Shown piece by piece: positions 8,292 through 16,023 of a DNA stretch of 23,557 nucleotides. The notes beneath the pieces were generated by a model. The model was not told the DNA's origin and searched no databases. It worked only from the letters and a program-made list of their open reading frames with translations. A program made the position numbers and the translations under genes. The stretch comes from Strigomonas culicis (taxonomy: Eukaryota > Euglenozoa > Kinetoplastea > Trypanosomatida > Trypanosomatidae), in the NCBI GenBank assembly GCA_000482145.1, contig AUXH01000285.1:1-23557 (forward strand), read 5' to 3'. Position 1 is the first letter of the stretch. Each line of letters opens with the position of its first letter.

Positions 8292-8632
8292 ACTGTCTAA
8301 GCACAATAACTACAACTACGATAAGCGGTCAGTAAGAAGTGCACACAAATGAGAGACCAGGGAGAGAGAAAGGGAGAAGCGTGAGTGGGGACGGTAAGCC
8401 ACTGGTCTGGATGTGTCGTATCCTCCACGAGAGCAACAATAGAACACTTGAGCAGGTTACGTTTGTAGGAAGATATACAAGAGAAAAATGGATAAAGGGA
8501 ACGAGAATATGATGTTTTTTTTCCTTTTTTTTTTGAGGAGAGGAAAATACGCATGTAAAGACGCACAAAGATCTGTTCTATGTACATCCTTTACACGTAT
8601 CGACCATCTGTCAGTGTGCAAATCAACGGGCT
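8292..8632. other. Intergenic region between cis-prenyltransferase and LisH-WD40 genes
   Basis: It contains a minus-strand pyrimidine tract (8351-8390) and a first AG at 8317-8316, predicting a short 5' UTR of about 24 nt for the LisH-WD40 gene. A plus-strand T-rich run lies at 8516-8534. No gene is seen. Confidence 0.6.
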
Positions 8633-9769
8633 TCATTTACCCATGCGTTTGTCCCTCTTGGCGTATTGGCCGAGGGCATGTATCAGGTCGTGTTTTGTAA
8701 TCTCGGGCCAGGTCTTCTCGACAAAGACAAACTCAGTGTACGCAGACTCATACAACAAGAAGTTGCTGATGCGCTGCTCACCGCTCGTCCGCAGCATGAG
8801 TTGCGGCTCCCGCTGCGACGGGCTCGAGAAGACGGAGGCGTCCTCACCCTCAAAGTCGGCCTGTGTGACGCTGCGGAGCATCTCTCCCCCCAGCTCCTCT
8901 TTTGTCACAGGTGCCCGCTCTGCCGTGTGAAGTCTCTTTTCCAGGAGACGGTTACAGGCCGCGAGGACCTCCGTCTGGCCGCTGTAGCTGACGCACACGT
9001 TGACCGTGATGCGGCGCGGGTGGTGGTGGCGAGACTCGCACTCCACCTCCTTCATCAGCTCCAGCACGTGGCGGGGGAGGCGCTCCGGCTGCGTCGAGAT
9101 GAAGCGAATGAAAATGCCGTACGTTTCGGACATTCGACGGATGCGGTCGAAGAAGAAGAAGAAGAGGGATATGAGCACGTCCACCTCCTGGCTGGGGCGA
9201 CTCCAGTTGTCCGTCGAGAAGGCGTACACGGTGAGCATGGGGATCTCCATCTCAATGCAGTAGACTATAAAATCCATGAGCTTCTCGCCCCCGAGGCGGT
9301 GGCCGTCCAACGCGCTGCACTGAATCAGCGAGAGGAACATGCTGTACTGCTGGCGCACCCACTGCGCCGTCGCGGCGCCCTTCGGCCTTCCGCTCAGGCT
9401 GCTGCAGAGCGCCGTCAGCTCGGACTGCTGCGCGTTCGTGGGCACCTGCGTCGAGTTGACCTTTCCATAGCGCCGATTCCCATCCATGATCACCGCCAGA
9501 TGGCTTACTCCGTGTTGTTCGTAAGACAGGGGTGTGGTGCGCTCGGAAATCTCGAGCGCCGTTTTTCTTTTGAGCTCCAGCAGGCGACGCGTGTTGGAGT
9601 AGACGACGTAAAGTGTACACAATGCGGATACAAGTGCGAACGAAAACAGTATCATAATGAATGATAAGCCGAACAAACTGCACGAATCCGCCAGCAGGGT
9701 CATGTGAGGCGTACTGGAGGAAGAAAAGGAAGGTCCTGGCATCGTGTGGAAGCGAAGTTCATCTCCCAT
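8633..9769 (-). CDS. cis-Prenyltransferase (dehydrodolichyl/undecaprenyl diphosphate synthase family)
   Basis: This is a 378-aa enzyme that adds isopentenyl units in cis to farnesyl diphosphate, making the polyprenyl carrier for N-glycosylation and GPI anchors. Family motifs occur in order: HLAVIMDGNRRYGK (90-103, catalytic Asp96), GHRLG (156-160), YAFSTDNWSRP (182-192), CVSYSGQTE (259-267) and LMLRTSGEQRISNFLLY (324-340), then WPE (354-356). The C-terminus carries an RMG (375-377) matching the RxG motif. Residues about 33-58 are a hydrophobic, probably ER-membrane, segment. Oddities: about 52 residues separate the first two motifs where bacterial and yeast enzymes have 8-10, and residues 203-207 are five consecutive Phe. 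The ATG at 9767-9769 is used; a second ATG nine codons later is possible. The predicted 5' splice tract is 9968-10026. Confidence 0.95.
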   Translation of the reverse strand: MGDELRFHTMPGPSFSSSSTPHMTLLADSCSLFGLSFIMILFSFALVSALCTLYVVYSNTRRLLELKRKTALEISERTTPLSYEQHGVSHLAVIMDGNRRYGKVNSTQVPTNAQQSELTALCSSLSGRPKGAATAQWVRQQYSMFLSLIQCSALDGHRLGGEKLMDFIVYCIEMEIPMLTVYAFSTDNWSRPSQEVDVLISLFFFFFDRIRRMSETYGIFIRFISTQPERLPRHVLELMKEVECESRHHHPRRITVNVCVSYSGQTEVLAACNRLLEKRLHTAERAPVTKEELGGEMLRSVTQADFEGEDASVFSSPSQREPQLMLRTSGEQRISNFLLYESAYTEFVFVEKTWPEITKHDLIHALGQYAKRDKRMGK

Positions 9770-10168
9770 CGGTCTGTTATTTTTTTTTTAATTTATGTAT
9801 TTATTGTTTTTTTTATTTTTTGAGAATTGAAACACAGCTTTAATAAGTATGCTTGTTGTTTCTTGTAAACAGACCTAGAAGCGGGGAAACGAATCCCTCG
9901 CCACCTTTTTTGTGGTTGGGTTTTTTCCTACTGTACACAAAGCAGAAGCTCTAACGTGTGTGTGTGTGAGAGAGAGAGGAGGGGGGGTGAAGTGGAGGAG
10001 CAGAAGGGTGGAGCGGAGAGGCGCAAGCTCATAAGGGGACACGTCGTCACTCAAACCGTGAAGAGGTGCAGCACACAAGAGCAATCAACAAGAGAAGGGG
10101 GTGTGTCAGGAAACAAAAAGATACAAGAGCAAGATAACACTGTACAGGTGGCCGAGAGCGCAGCACAC
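9770..10168. other. Intergenic region with strong pyrimidine tract
   Basis: It holds plus-strand T-rich runs at 9779-9820, a short GT/GA repeat near 9955-9980, and a long minus-strand pyrimidine tract at 9968-10026. That tract is the likely trans-splice signal for the cis-prenyltransferase, with a candidate AG near 9952. No gene is seen. Confidence 0.6.
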
Positions 10169-10813
10169 CTACCGCTCCGTCGCGCTGGGTTTATAGAACG
10201 CTGCGTGCGGTGCCGGGTCGTAGGTGCCGCGCTGGAGCATATCGAGAAGATCGCCCTTCCGTTCGTTATTCCAGCGCGACCGAAGGTGCTCGTTCGTGTA
10301 TCGCTGCAGCACCTCCGAGTTGAACAGCGAAAGCGATTGGGCGGTGTTGATGATGGGGTACAGCAGCGTGTAGAACCCTTTGGCGAAGTGGATAACAGGC
10401 ATGTAGAGCCAATTGGCCAGCACCAGCACGAGCGGCTTCGAGGCAGCGCCCCCGTGGTCGAGGCCCCCGTGGCGCGTGGCCTCGCCCGCGAAGAGGCGCA
10501 GCTGCTCCGTGTGGTCGGCCACAATGCCGCGCTCCTTCTCCAGGCTCACGACGACGAACTCCAGCTGCTGCTGCACGTAGGCCATCTCCGACTGGCTCTT
10601 GGTGAAGTGCTCCTCGAGGCGGGCGACGTGGCCGCGGAGCTCGTCGATGATGACCCGGTGGCGATCATGCATGCGATCCGTGTACTGCAGACGGCGGCCG
10701 GTCTTCTCCAAAAGCTCACTCAGAGCCTGGATGCGCTGCTGTATTTCAGCGACCGTTGACTCCGCGGTGAGGTCCGGGCCGAGAGACGTGGCTCTAGGGG
10801 TCCGAGAAGCCAT
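10169..10813 (-). CDS. Coiled-coil protein with hydrophobic segment, unknown function
   Basis: This 214-aa protein starts at the ATG 10811-10813. Residues about 18-115 are strongly helical and heptad-like (for example IQQRIQALSELLEKTGRRLQ), consistent with a long coiled coil. A Gly/Ala linker at 115-124 follows, then a hydrophobic stretch at about 126-160 that could be one membrane segment or a membrane-inserted hairpin, then a polar helical tail with a WNNERKGDLLDML-type motif. I recognise no family. The layout suggests an organelle-tethered scaffold, but that is inference. GC content and codon use match the flanking genes, so it is a real gene. Confidence 0.85.
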   Translation of the reverse strand: MASRTPRATSLGPDLTAESTVAEIQQRIQALSELLEKTGRRLQYTDRMHDRHRVIIDELRGHVARLEEHFTKSQSEMAYVQQQLEFVVVSLEKERGIVADHTEQLRLFAGEATRHGGLDHGGAASKPLVLVLANWLYMPVIHFAKGFYTLLYPIINTAQSLSLFNSEVLQRYTNEHLRSRWNNERKGDLLDMLQRGTYDPAPHAAFYKPSATER

Positions 10814-11200
10814 TTGGTGAAAAGGGGGAAGGCACCAAAAGAAGAGATCTACAAGTAGAGGTGGAGCCTTCGCTCCTGTTTAGTTTTGGCTGAACCTAAT
10901 AGTATGAGAGTGAAATAGAAAGGGAAAGAAAATGAATAAAAATGATTAGAAAAAGACAATCACAATAATAGTTTTATAAAAGGCATTGTCAATCGTTAAA
11001 AGAAAAAAAAGATATACGTATTGTCTATGCGTTTCACTCTTTCGGCATCTTGAGACAAATGTTTGAACCGTGTAAAGCGCAATATGGTGTCGTTAGTGCT
11101 GTTGTAACCACTTTCCTTAATAATAATAATAATAAAAACTATTTTATGTGTGTATGCTTGTTCACTACCGAATTGAAAAGATCCACTTGGTTTATAATGC
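10814..11200. other. Intergenic region with (TAA)n microsatellite
   Basis: It contains a minus-strand pyrimidine tract at 10905-10940 with a first AG at 10897-10896 (predicted 5' UTR about 82 nt for the coiled-coil gene), and a short TAA repeat at about 11118-11135. No gene is seen. Confidence 0.6.
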
Positions 11201-11911
11201 TCACATGACCGAACACGATGCACAGGTCGCCTCCATACACCCGGACTCCTTGCCCCGCTGGGCGTTGCTCTCGTCACCCTCGGCAAACGCCGGTGTGATG
11301 AGGTGATTACCGTGGGGATGAGACTCACACAAAGCAGCGCGCTCCGTCATGCTGGAGTGCTCGAGGGCATACGCGTTGATAGCGGCCACTTCCTTCTTCT
11401 CGCCCTGTTGGCTGGAGACGATGGCATCCATTTTTTGTACAAGTGGCGGGACAGGGATGCTCGCGCGTACCTCTGCCGGCGCCGGAGCCTCCTCCTTCTT
11501 CGTGGGCGGCTCCTCCTTCTTGGCGTGCGGCGCCTCCTGGACGGCTGCCGGCGGCGCCACGGCCGCAGGGCCACTCGGCGGCACGGACGACGCTGCGGCA
11601 TCCGCGCCCGCCACCGGCGTGTACGCGGAGGCTGTGCTCACCTCGCGGGACTGCGACGGCGTCGGCGCCGGCGTGGATGCGGCCGTCATGGACACGTCCG
11701 CGCCGCCGCTGGTGTCGAGCACGGGGCTGCTCGCGGGCGACGGCGGCGTGGGCGTATCGATGTCGTCCTCCGCGGGACTGGGGGCCACCGGCGCTACTTC
11801 CTGAACGAAGTCCGGCGACGGCTGCTTGTTGCCGCCGCGCCTGCGGCCTCTCCTCTTCCCGTGGTTCCGCCCTCGGCCACGCTGTTCGTTGCCATCATTT
11901 TCGTTTTCCAT
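11201..11911 (-). CDS. RG-rich disordered protein with C-terminal CaaX-type motif
   Basis: This 236-aa protein begins at the ATG 11909-11911. Residues 11-30 are an Arg/Gly-rich basic patch (RGRGRNHGKRRGRRRGG), typical of RNA-binding or arginine-methylated segments. Residues 30-165 are low-complexity Pro/Ala/Ser/Thr with a KKEEPPTKKEEAPAPAE run. The last 70 residues look folded (VAAINAYALEHSSMTERAAL) and end in CMEATCASCSVM followed by TGA. The final four residues CSVM fit a CaaX farnesylation site, with two more cysteines just upstream that could be palmitoylated. A basic RNA-binding-like head with a lipidated tail would place it on a membrane. I recognise no orthologue. The frame continues upstream to 12106, but that part is the pyrimidine-rich leader. 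Confidence 0.8.
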   Translation of the reverse strand: MENENDGNEQRGRGRNHGKRRGRRRGGNKQPSPDFVQEVAPVAPSPAEDDIDTPTPPSPASSPVLDTSGGADVSMTAASTPAPTPSQSREVSTASAYTPVAGADAAASSVPPSGPAAVAPPAAVQEAPHAKKEEPPTKKEEAPAPAEVRASIPVPPLVQKMDAIVSSQQGEKKEVAAINAYALEHSSMTERAALCESHPHGNHLITPAFAEGDESNAQRGKESGCMEATCASCSVM

Positions 11912-12363
11912 TGCAACAGAGGAGTGAAGAGACGGAGGGGGGGGAGAGTCTACGCCAGGAGCGATAAAATTGAGAGAGACAAACAAAGTATAAAAACTAC
12001 ATGCAGACAAGGGAGAAGGGAAGAAGGAAGAGGAAAATACAAGCGGGGGAGTCTGTTCACGCGGAAAAGAAACTCCTGTGCAACGCAGCCTCCATACGCA
12101 GGTCACCTGATCAACACAAAGTCATTGTCCGATTAACTATAATAAACACGTGTATGCACTAGAGCACATGTCAACGCATACACACAAAAAGAAAAAGAAC
12201 TAAAAAAAAAAGAAGAAAAGCGGCAAAGAGTCCGATAGGAAATGAGTAAGTGCAGACAACACTACCTCCTAAAACCATTTCACACTTCAAAAGTGAAGGG
12301 AAGGAAGGAAACAGATGCACGTTCCACGAGAAGCTTGATAGCACGCTGGTGAGCAGCAGTCCA
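11912..12363. other. Intergenic region with trans-splice tract
   Basis: Minus-strand pyrimidine tracts lie at about 11922-11949 and 12009-12050; the latter has its first AG at 11998-11997, predicting a 5' UTR of about 85 nt for the RG-rich gene. The remainder should be the 3' UTR of the membrane-protein gene. The open frame at 12171-12392 starts with TTG and is not supported. Confidence 0.6.
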
Positions 12364-13074
12364 TCAACCGCTAAATAAACGCGTGAGCACAAGCATACCC
12401 ATCTTCAAGTTCCCCACCGGGATCACCCCTGCGTAGAGGAGCACGGCCACGTTGACGAGCGTGATGAAGGACACGACGAGGTCGAGGCGCTTTTCACGCT
12501 CGCGCTTCAGCGCGAACTCCTCCAGGCACTGCCGCTCCTTCTTCCCCTCGTCCACGCCTGCGCTCGGGAGCAGCCCGCTGCCCTGCCCGTCGCCGCGCGG
12601 GCCACCCCGGCCCACGAAGGTGTAGTAGAGCACACAGAAGAGCGCGGCGTTGCCGCCCGCGAAGATGGGCAGGGCGGACGGCGGCAGCGACGCGACGAGG
12701 CGCGGCAGCTCGTACAGGTCGGGGGACCGGTCGAGGAGGATCCAGTTGCACAGGACAAGCAGCAGAACGCATGTCCACGTCGAGTGCATGCCGACCACAG
12801 CGAGCGCCGCGTTGAGTGCGGTGACGAGTCCGACTAGAAACCAGTCAATGGCCCGCTCGGACAGAGGTACACTGACAAACAAGAGGTAAATGATGATGCT
12901 GGGCAGCAGATGCTTGCCGCGGAAGTCCTGCGGTGCTGCCTCCGACGCCACCTCTCGAAAGTCTTGCTGCAGCTGCTGCAGGCGCCGCTGCTCCTCCTGC
13001 CGCTTCTGGGTGCCCTCGCGGATCCGCTTCGCGATGTCAGACGGGTGGGTAGCGGCGGTGGGTCTAGAGCGCAT
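12364..13074 (-). CDS. Multi-pass membrane protein of unknown function
   Basis: This is a 236-aa protein. Residues 10-45 are a charged Gln-rich helix (KRIREGTQKRQEEQRRLQQL), probably a cytosolic coiled coil. Hydrophobic segments follow at about 57-70, 77-96, 100-114, 136-154 and 198-219, with a Gly/Pro-rich hydrophilic loop (155-175) and a basic helix (180-197) between the last two. I recognise no transporter or enzyme signature. The start at the ATG 13072-13074 is preferred because the open frame upstream to 13293 is Phe/Ser/Leu-rich and corresponds to the pyrimidine-rich leader. Possible roles are ER or mitochondrial membrane organisation, but nothing in the sequence decides this. Confidence 0.85.
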   Translation of the reverse strand: MRSRPTAATHPSDIAKRIREGTQKRQEEQRRLQQLQQDFREVASEAAPQDFRGKHLLPSIIIYLLFVSVPLSERAIDWFLVGLVTALNAALAVVGMHSTWTCVLLLVLCNWILLDRSPDLYELPRLVASLPPSALPIFAGGNAALFCVLYYTFVGRGGPRGDGQGSGLLPSAGVDEGKKERQCLEEFALKREREKRLDLVVSFITLVNVAVLLYAGVIPVGNLKMGMLVLTRLFSG

Positions 13075-13111
13075 CAACACGTTTGGAGTATGATGAAATG
13101 AAACAGAGAGG

Positions 13112-13210
13112 CTATTAAATAAATAAAAAAAGCAGATGCAGTAAAGGGCAGGAAAGGAAGAAGGAAAAGAAGGTAGAAAGCAAATACATGCGAAGAAAGG
13201 AAAAAAAAAC
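13112..13210 (-). promoter_or_regulatory. Trans-splice signal of the multi-pass membrane gene
   Basis: A long pyrimidine-rich run on the minus strand (about 13151-13210) is followed by AG at 13113-13112, leaving a 5' UTR of about 37 nt before the ATG at 13074. Confidence 0.5.
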
Positions 13211-13296
13211 ACAGATTCACTAAGAGAAAAGTAGTCGTGAACATAACCACAGATAAAAAAAAAAGGCAGCAGCTTTATCGCAAGCACGATCACCGT

Positions 13297-13605
13297 CTAC
13301 GCGTGCAATTCGCCTATCACACGTCGGAACAGCCCCTCGCGCACGTCCGCCGGGATGGCGCCTCGCGATATGGGCAGCACCTCCTCCACAATGGCAGCCA
13401 TGTCTAAAGGCTCGTTGTGGCAGGCGCGGCGCGTCATCACCTCGTCCACGATCGTCTCCAGCCTTTCCTCCCACGACACGTCCGTGCCAGGTGCACGGGT
13501 GCTGAGCTGTGCGTGCAAGTATTCCGTTAGCTCCAGCTGCTGGGCGGTGGAGAGGCTTTCGTAGGCCCTACACCCATTCGCCTGCAGATTAGCGTAGGGG
13601 TTCAT
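13297..13605 (-). CDS. ENY2/Sus1-like small helical protein
   Basis: This 102-aa protein starts at the ATG 13603-13605; the longer frame begins with TTG. The pattern from about residue 20 matches the ENY2/Sus1 fold: an amphipathic helix (AQQLELTEYLHAQL), a tryptophan in a short turn (VSWEERLETIVDEVM), then IVEEVLPISRGAIPADVREG ending in a helix. In ENY2 the corresponding piece reads as an acidic helix, a P-x-x-R-x-x-(I/V)-P motif, then the last helix. Sus1/ENY2 is a shared subunit of the SAGA deubiquitinase module and the TREX-2 mRNA export complex at nuclear pores. Length fits the family (about 95-105 aa). If correct, it bears on mRNA export in an organism that lacks promoter-level control of most genes. 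The assignment rests on pattern similarity only. Confidence 0.65.
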   Translation of the reverse strand: MNPYANLQANGCRAYESLSTAQQLELTEYLHAQLSTRAPGTDVSWEERLETIVDEVMTRRACHNEPLDMAAIVEEVLPISRGAIPADVREGLFRRVIGELHA

Positions 13606-14217
13606 GGGCTCCAATGGTTCTATGTGTGGATTAGTGTGTCGCTCTGTACTCCTCTAGTTGAATGTCTTGATTTACTGTGCAGTAGAAGAGAGGGAGAGAG
13701 AAAGGGAGGCATGCAACTGAGCAGCAGACGGTGAGCTTTATCAATCGAAGCGACGGGCCGCTGCGTGACAGACACAAGCTCGCAAACATATCTCTTTGTT
13801 GGAGTCTGTTTGATTGCGGTTGTTCGTTATGGTCCCGCTTAAAAAGAGGGCATAGAAACTTAGTGAATTATCGTGTGTGCACCTCTTTGCTGTGGATGCT
13901 GGTGTGACTCGCGCCCCCCCCCCCCTTCAGCAAATGAATGGCCGCCATTGCTTTGGGACAGAGAGGGGGAGAAAAGAAAAACGGAACGAAATGAAAACGA
14001 TATGCTAAAGCTGGATGCACAAAAGAGTTACTGTTTTTCTTTTTATTGGTTTTGAACGCGTATGGGATTCAGTTGCTGTCGTGCTTGAGCGTGTATGGGA
14101 GCATTGCTTGATTCTCCCTTCTACGGCATGGTCCTGCGCTTCGTAAAGTGCACCCTTGTCCTCTTTTCTCGCGCGTCAGGGTTCGCCAAACGGCTCTCCT
14201 CGTTCAATCGAAATCGA
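13606..14217. other. Intergenic region with C12 run
   Basis: A minus-strand pyrimidine tract at 13684-13709 with a downstream AG at 13676-13675 would give the ENY2-like gene a 5' UTR of about 69 nt. A run of 12 C on the plus strand (13914-13925; G12 in the transcript) lies in the expected 3' UTR of COQ6. No gene is seen. Confidence 0.6.
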
Positions 14218-15663
14218 TCAGTCGAGGAGGAAGCAATCCGGGTGGCGCGCGGCGAAGGCCACGCCGGAAGACACTTGGAAGATGGCATCCTTTCCGAGCG
14301 TGGACAGGATCGGCAGCTGGTTGATGGCCTTCATGCCCGCGCAAGCCAGCCCCGGCATCCCATAGATCATTTGCTTGATCGTCTCCATGCCGACAATCAT
14401 GGGTGTCGTGTGGGCGAGCATCTCGCCGGCGAACACCTGGCCCACTGTGACCGTGTTGCCAATGTCGTGGCCGGAGCGGATCGCCTTCTCCAGCACGTCC
14501 GTCAGCGCGCACACGTCGTAGATGCCCAGGTTCAGGCCCTGGCCGGCGAAGGGGTGGATACCGTGAGCGGCGTCACCCAGCAGAATGGCGCGCGGCGCGT
14601 ACGGGTTCGTGGCCACGTTCAGGCGCAGGGGGAAGGACCCTTGCTTCCGCCGCGGCGCGCCGTTCACCACTCCCTCCGGCACCTCCACGATCTTGGGGAT
14701 GTCGGCGGGCGCGAAGTCGTGCAGGCGCTGGTTGAGCTCTCTCACCAGCTCTGCCTGGCTGGCCCCCATCAGCCGCTGCGCGTGCTGCGGCGTCGTGCTG
14801 AAGACAATGTTGGCCGTGTCCTCCGACATCGGGAGCAGCGCGATGATCATGCCATCTCTAAAGAAGTTCTGGAAGCAGCACACGTTGCCGTCCAACGGCT
14901 TATCGAGCCGCACGTCGCACACAAAGGCCGTCTGCGCGTAGTCGTGCTGCAGCGACGCGGTGTGTAGCACGTCGCGCAAGGGGCTGCCGCGGCCCTCACA
15001 GCCCAGCAGCAGGCCGAACGTTCCCTCCGCCGCCGCCTCCCCCGTCCGCAGCGTGGCCGTGCCCCACGGGCCGTCGACCTCGCTCTTGGGCGGCAGCACG
15101 ATGTTCTCGAGCTTGGACTCGAACTTGAGCACGTCGTGCTTCGCCCCCGCGGCGTGCTCCTCAACCACGTTCACCATTTCCGCGTTCAGTTCCGCGTTGT
15201 AGCACATGAACCCCACCGGCTTGCGCAGGTCCGTGAACTCCAGCAGCGGCTCCGTGGAAGTCTTGCCTCCCAGCCATTTTCTAAGAAAGAGGGAGCTTGT
15301 GTGATCCGCCTCCGGGAGCAGCGGGCTGTTGGCCTGCTCGTGGCGCACGGCGATACGGTAGTAGGAGTGCTTCGTCGTCAGCCGCCCCCACCCGCCCAAA
15401 TTGTCGAGAATCTTGCTGGACACGGGCGTCACGCTGACGGTGCGCAGCTGGTGGAACAGGTTCGCAGGGTCGTACGTGGGGCGCTTGCCCACGTCCACCA
15501 TCATCAGGCGGGACAGCGCAGAGCCGCCGGACGCCGCCGACGCGGTCGTGCGCTCGCGCAGCTGTTGGAGGGATGCCATCGTCGCGGCCCCCACGAGGCC
15601 GCCACCGGACACAATGACATCATAGGCCGCCTTACTGCGGCACGCGGAGGTCGAGCGGAGCAT
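14218..15663 (-). CDS. COQ6: Ubiquinone biosynthesis flavin monooxygenase COQ6
   Basis: This 481-aa FAD-dependent hydroxylase starts at the ATG 15661-15663. COQ6 hydroxylates the ubiquinone ring precursor (C5 position) at the matrix face of the inner mitochondrial membrane. Residues 1-13 are basic and Ser/Ala-rich, like a mitochondrial presequence. The dinucleotide-binding fold is YDVIVSGGGLVGAATMASLQ (14-33), the DG-type motif is GLLLGCEGRGSPLRD (217-231), and the ribityl-binding GD motif is RAILLGDAAHGIHPFAGQGL (358-377), which is diagnostic of the UbiH/COQ6 family. Length is normal (COQ6 about 470-480 aa). In the DG motif the usual Ala-Asp is Cys-Glu (C222-E223). A more distant UbiH-type hydroxylase is possible but less likely in a eukaryote. 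Confidence 0.92.
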   Translation of the reverse strand: MLRSTSACRSKAAYDVIVSGGGLVGAATMASLQQLRERTTASAASGGSALSRLMMVDVGKRPTYDPANLFHQLRTVSVTPVSSKILDNLGGWGRLTTKHSYYRIAVRHEQANSPLLPEADHTSSLFLRKWLGGKTSTEPLLEFTDLRKPVGFMCYNAELNAEMVNVVEEHAAGAKHDVLKFESKLENIVLPPKSEVDGPWGTATLRTGEAAAEGTFGLLLGCEGRGSPLRDVLHTASLQHDYAQTAFVCDVRLDKPLDGNVCCFQNFFRDGMIIALLPMSEDTANIVFSTTPQHAQRLMGASQAELVRELNQRLHDFAPADIPKIVEVPEGVVNGAPRRKQGSFPLRLNVATNPYAPRAILLGDAAHGIHPFAGQGLNLGIYDVCALTDVLEKAIRSGHDIGNTVTVGQVFAGEMLAHTTPMIVGMETIKQMIYGMPGLACAGMKAINQLPILSTLGKDAIFQVSSGVAFAARHPDCFLLD

Positions 15664-16023
15664 GTTAGGAAGGCAAATATTTGTGTTTATGTTTTTGTTG
15701 GAAAAAAAAAAGAACTTTGATTATAGTATTATGAATTTCAAAAAAAAAGGTGAAGGCACTGCTTAGAGTACTTTTAATTCGGTTTTCCTTTTTTTTTCTT
15801 TTTTTGAGGGGGTGAGAAGTGCAATACCTAGGAGTGTGTGTGGAAAGGAAGTAGAGGGATGGCTGACGGAGTAGTACCAACGGAGCAGAGATGCATAAGC
15901 ACGTCCATGTGCATTGGAGTGGGTGGAGAAAGGGTTTGATTTTTTTTTTTGAACGTGATATGTGGATAAGGTGAAATGTACACAGCTGATCACAGAAAAG
16001 GGAAAAACAGTTAAGAGTATAAT
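15664..16023. other. Intergenic region between ADO and COQ6 genes
   Basis: It contains minus-strand pyrimidine runs at 15700-15712 and 15741-15755, with a candidate acceptor AG at 15716-15715 that would give COQ6 a 5' UTR of about 51 nt. Plus-strand T runs lie at 15788-15806 and 15940-15951. No gene is seen; the small frame at 15763-15993 has a GTG start. Confidence 0.6.

Noticed and set aside
8666..9664. 332-aa plus-strand open frame
   Set aside because: It is antisense to the cis-prenyltransferase and shows no coherent domain.
11303..12136. 277-aa plus-strand Arg-rich open frame
   Set aside because: It is antisense to the RG-rich gene; the Arg runs are the complement of Ala/Pro-rich coding sequence.
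13075..13293. Hydrophobic N-terminal extension of the multi-pass membrane protein
   Set aside because: The Phe/Ser/Leu/Cys composition reflects translated polypyrimidine tract, not a membrane domain.
13914..13925. G12 run on the transcript as a G-quadruplex
   Set aside because: A single G run without three further G tracts close by is more simply a homopolymer.
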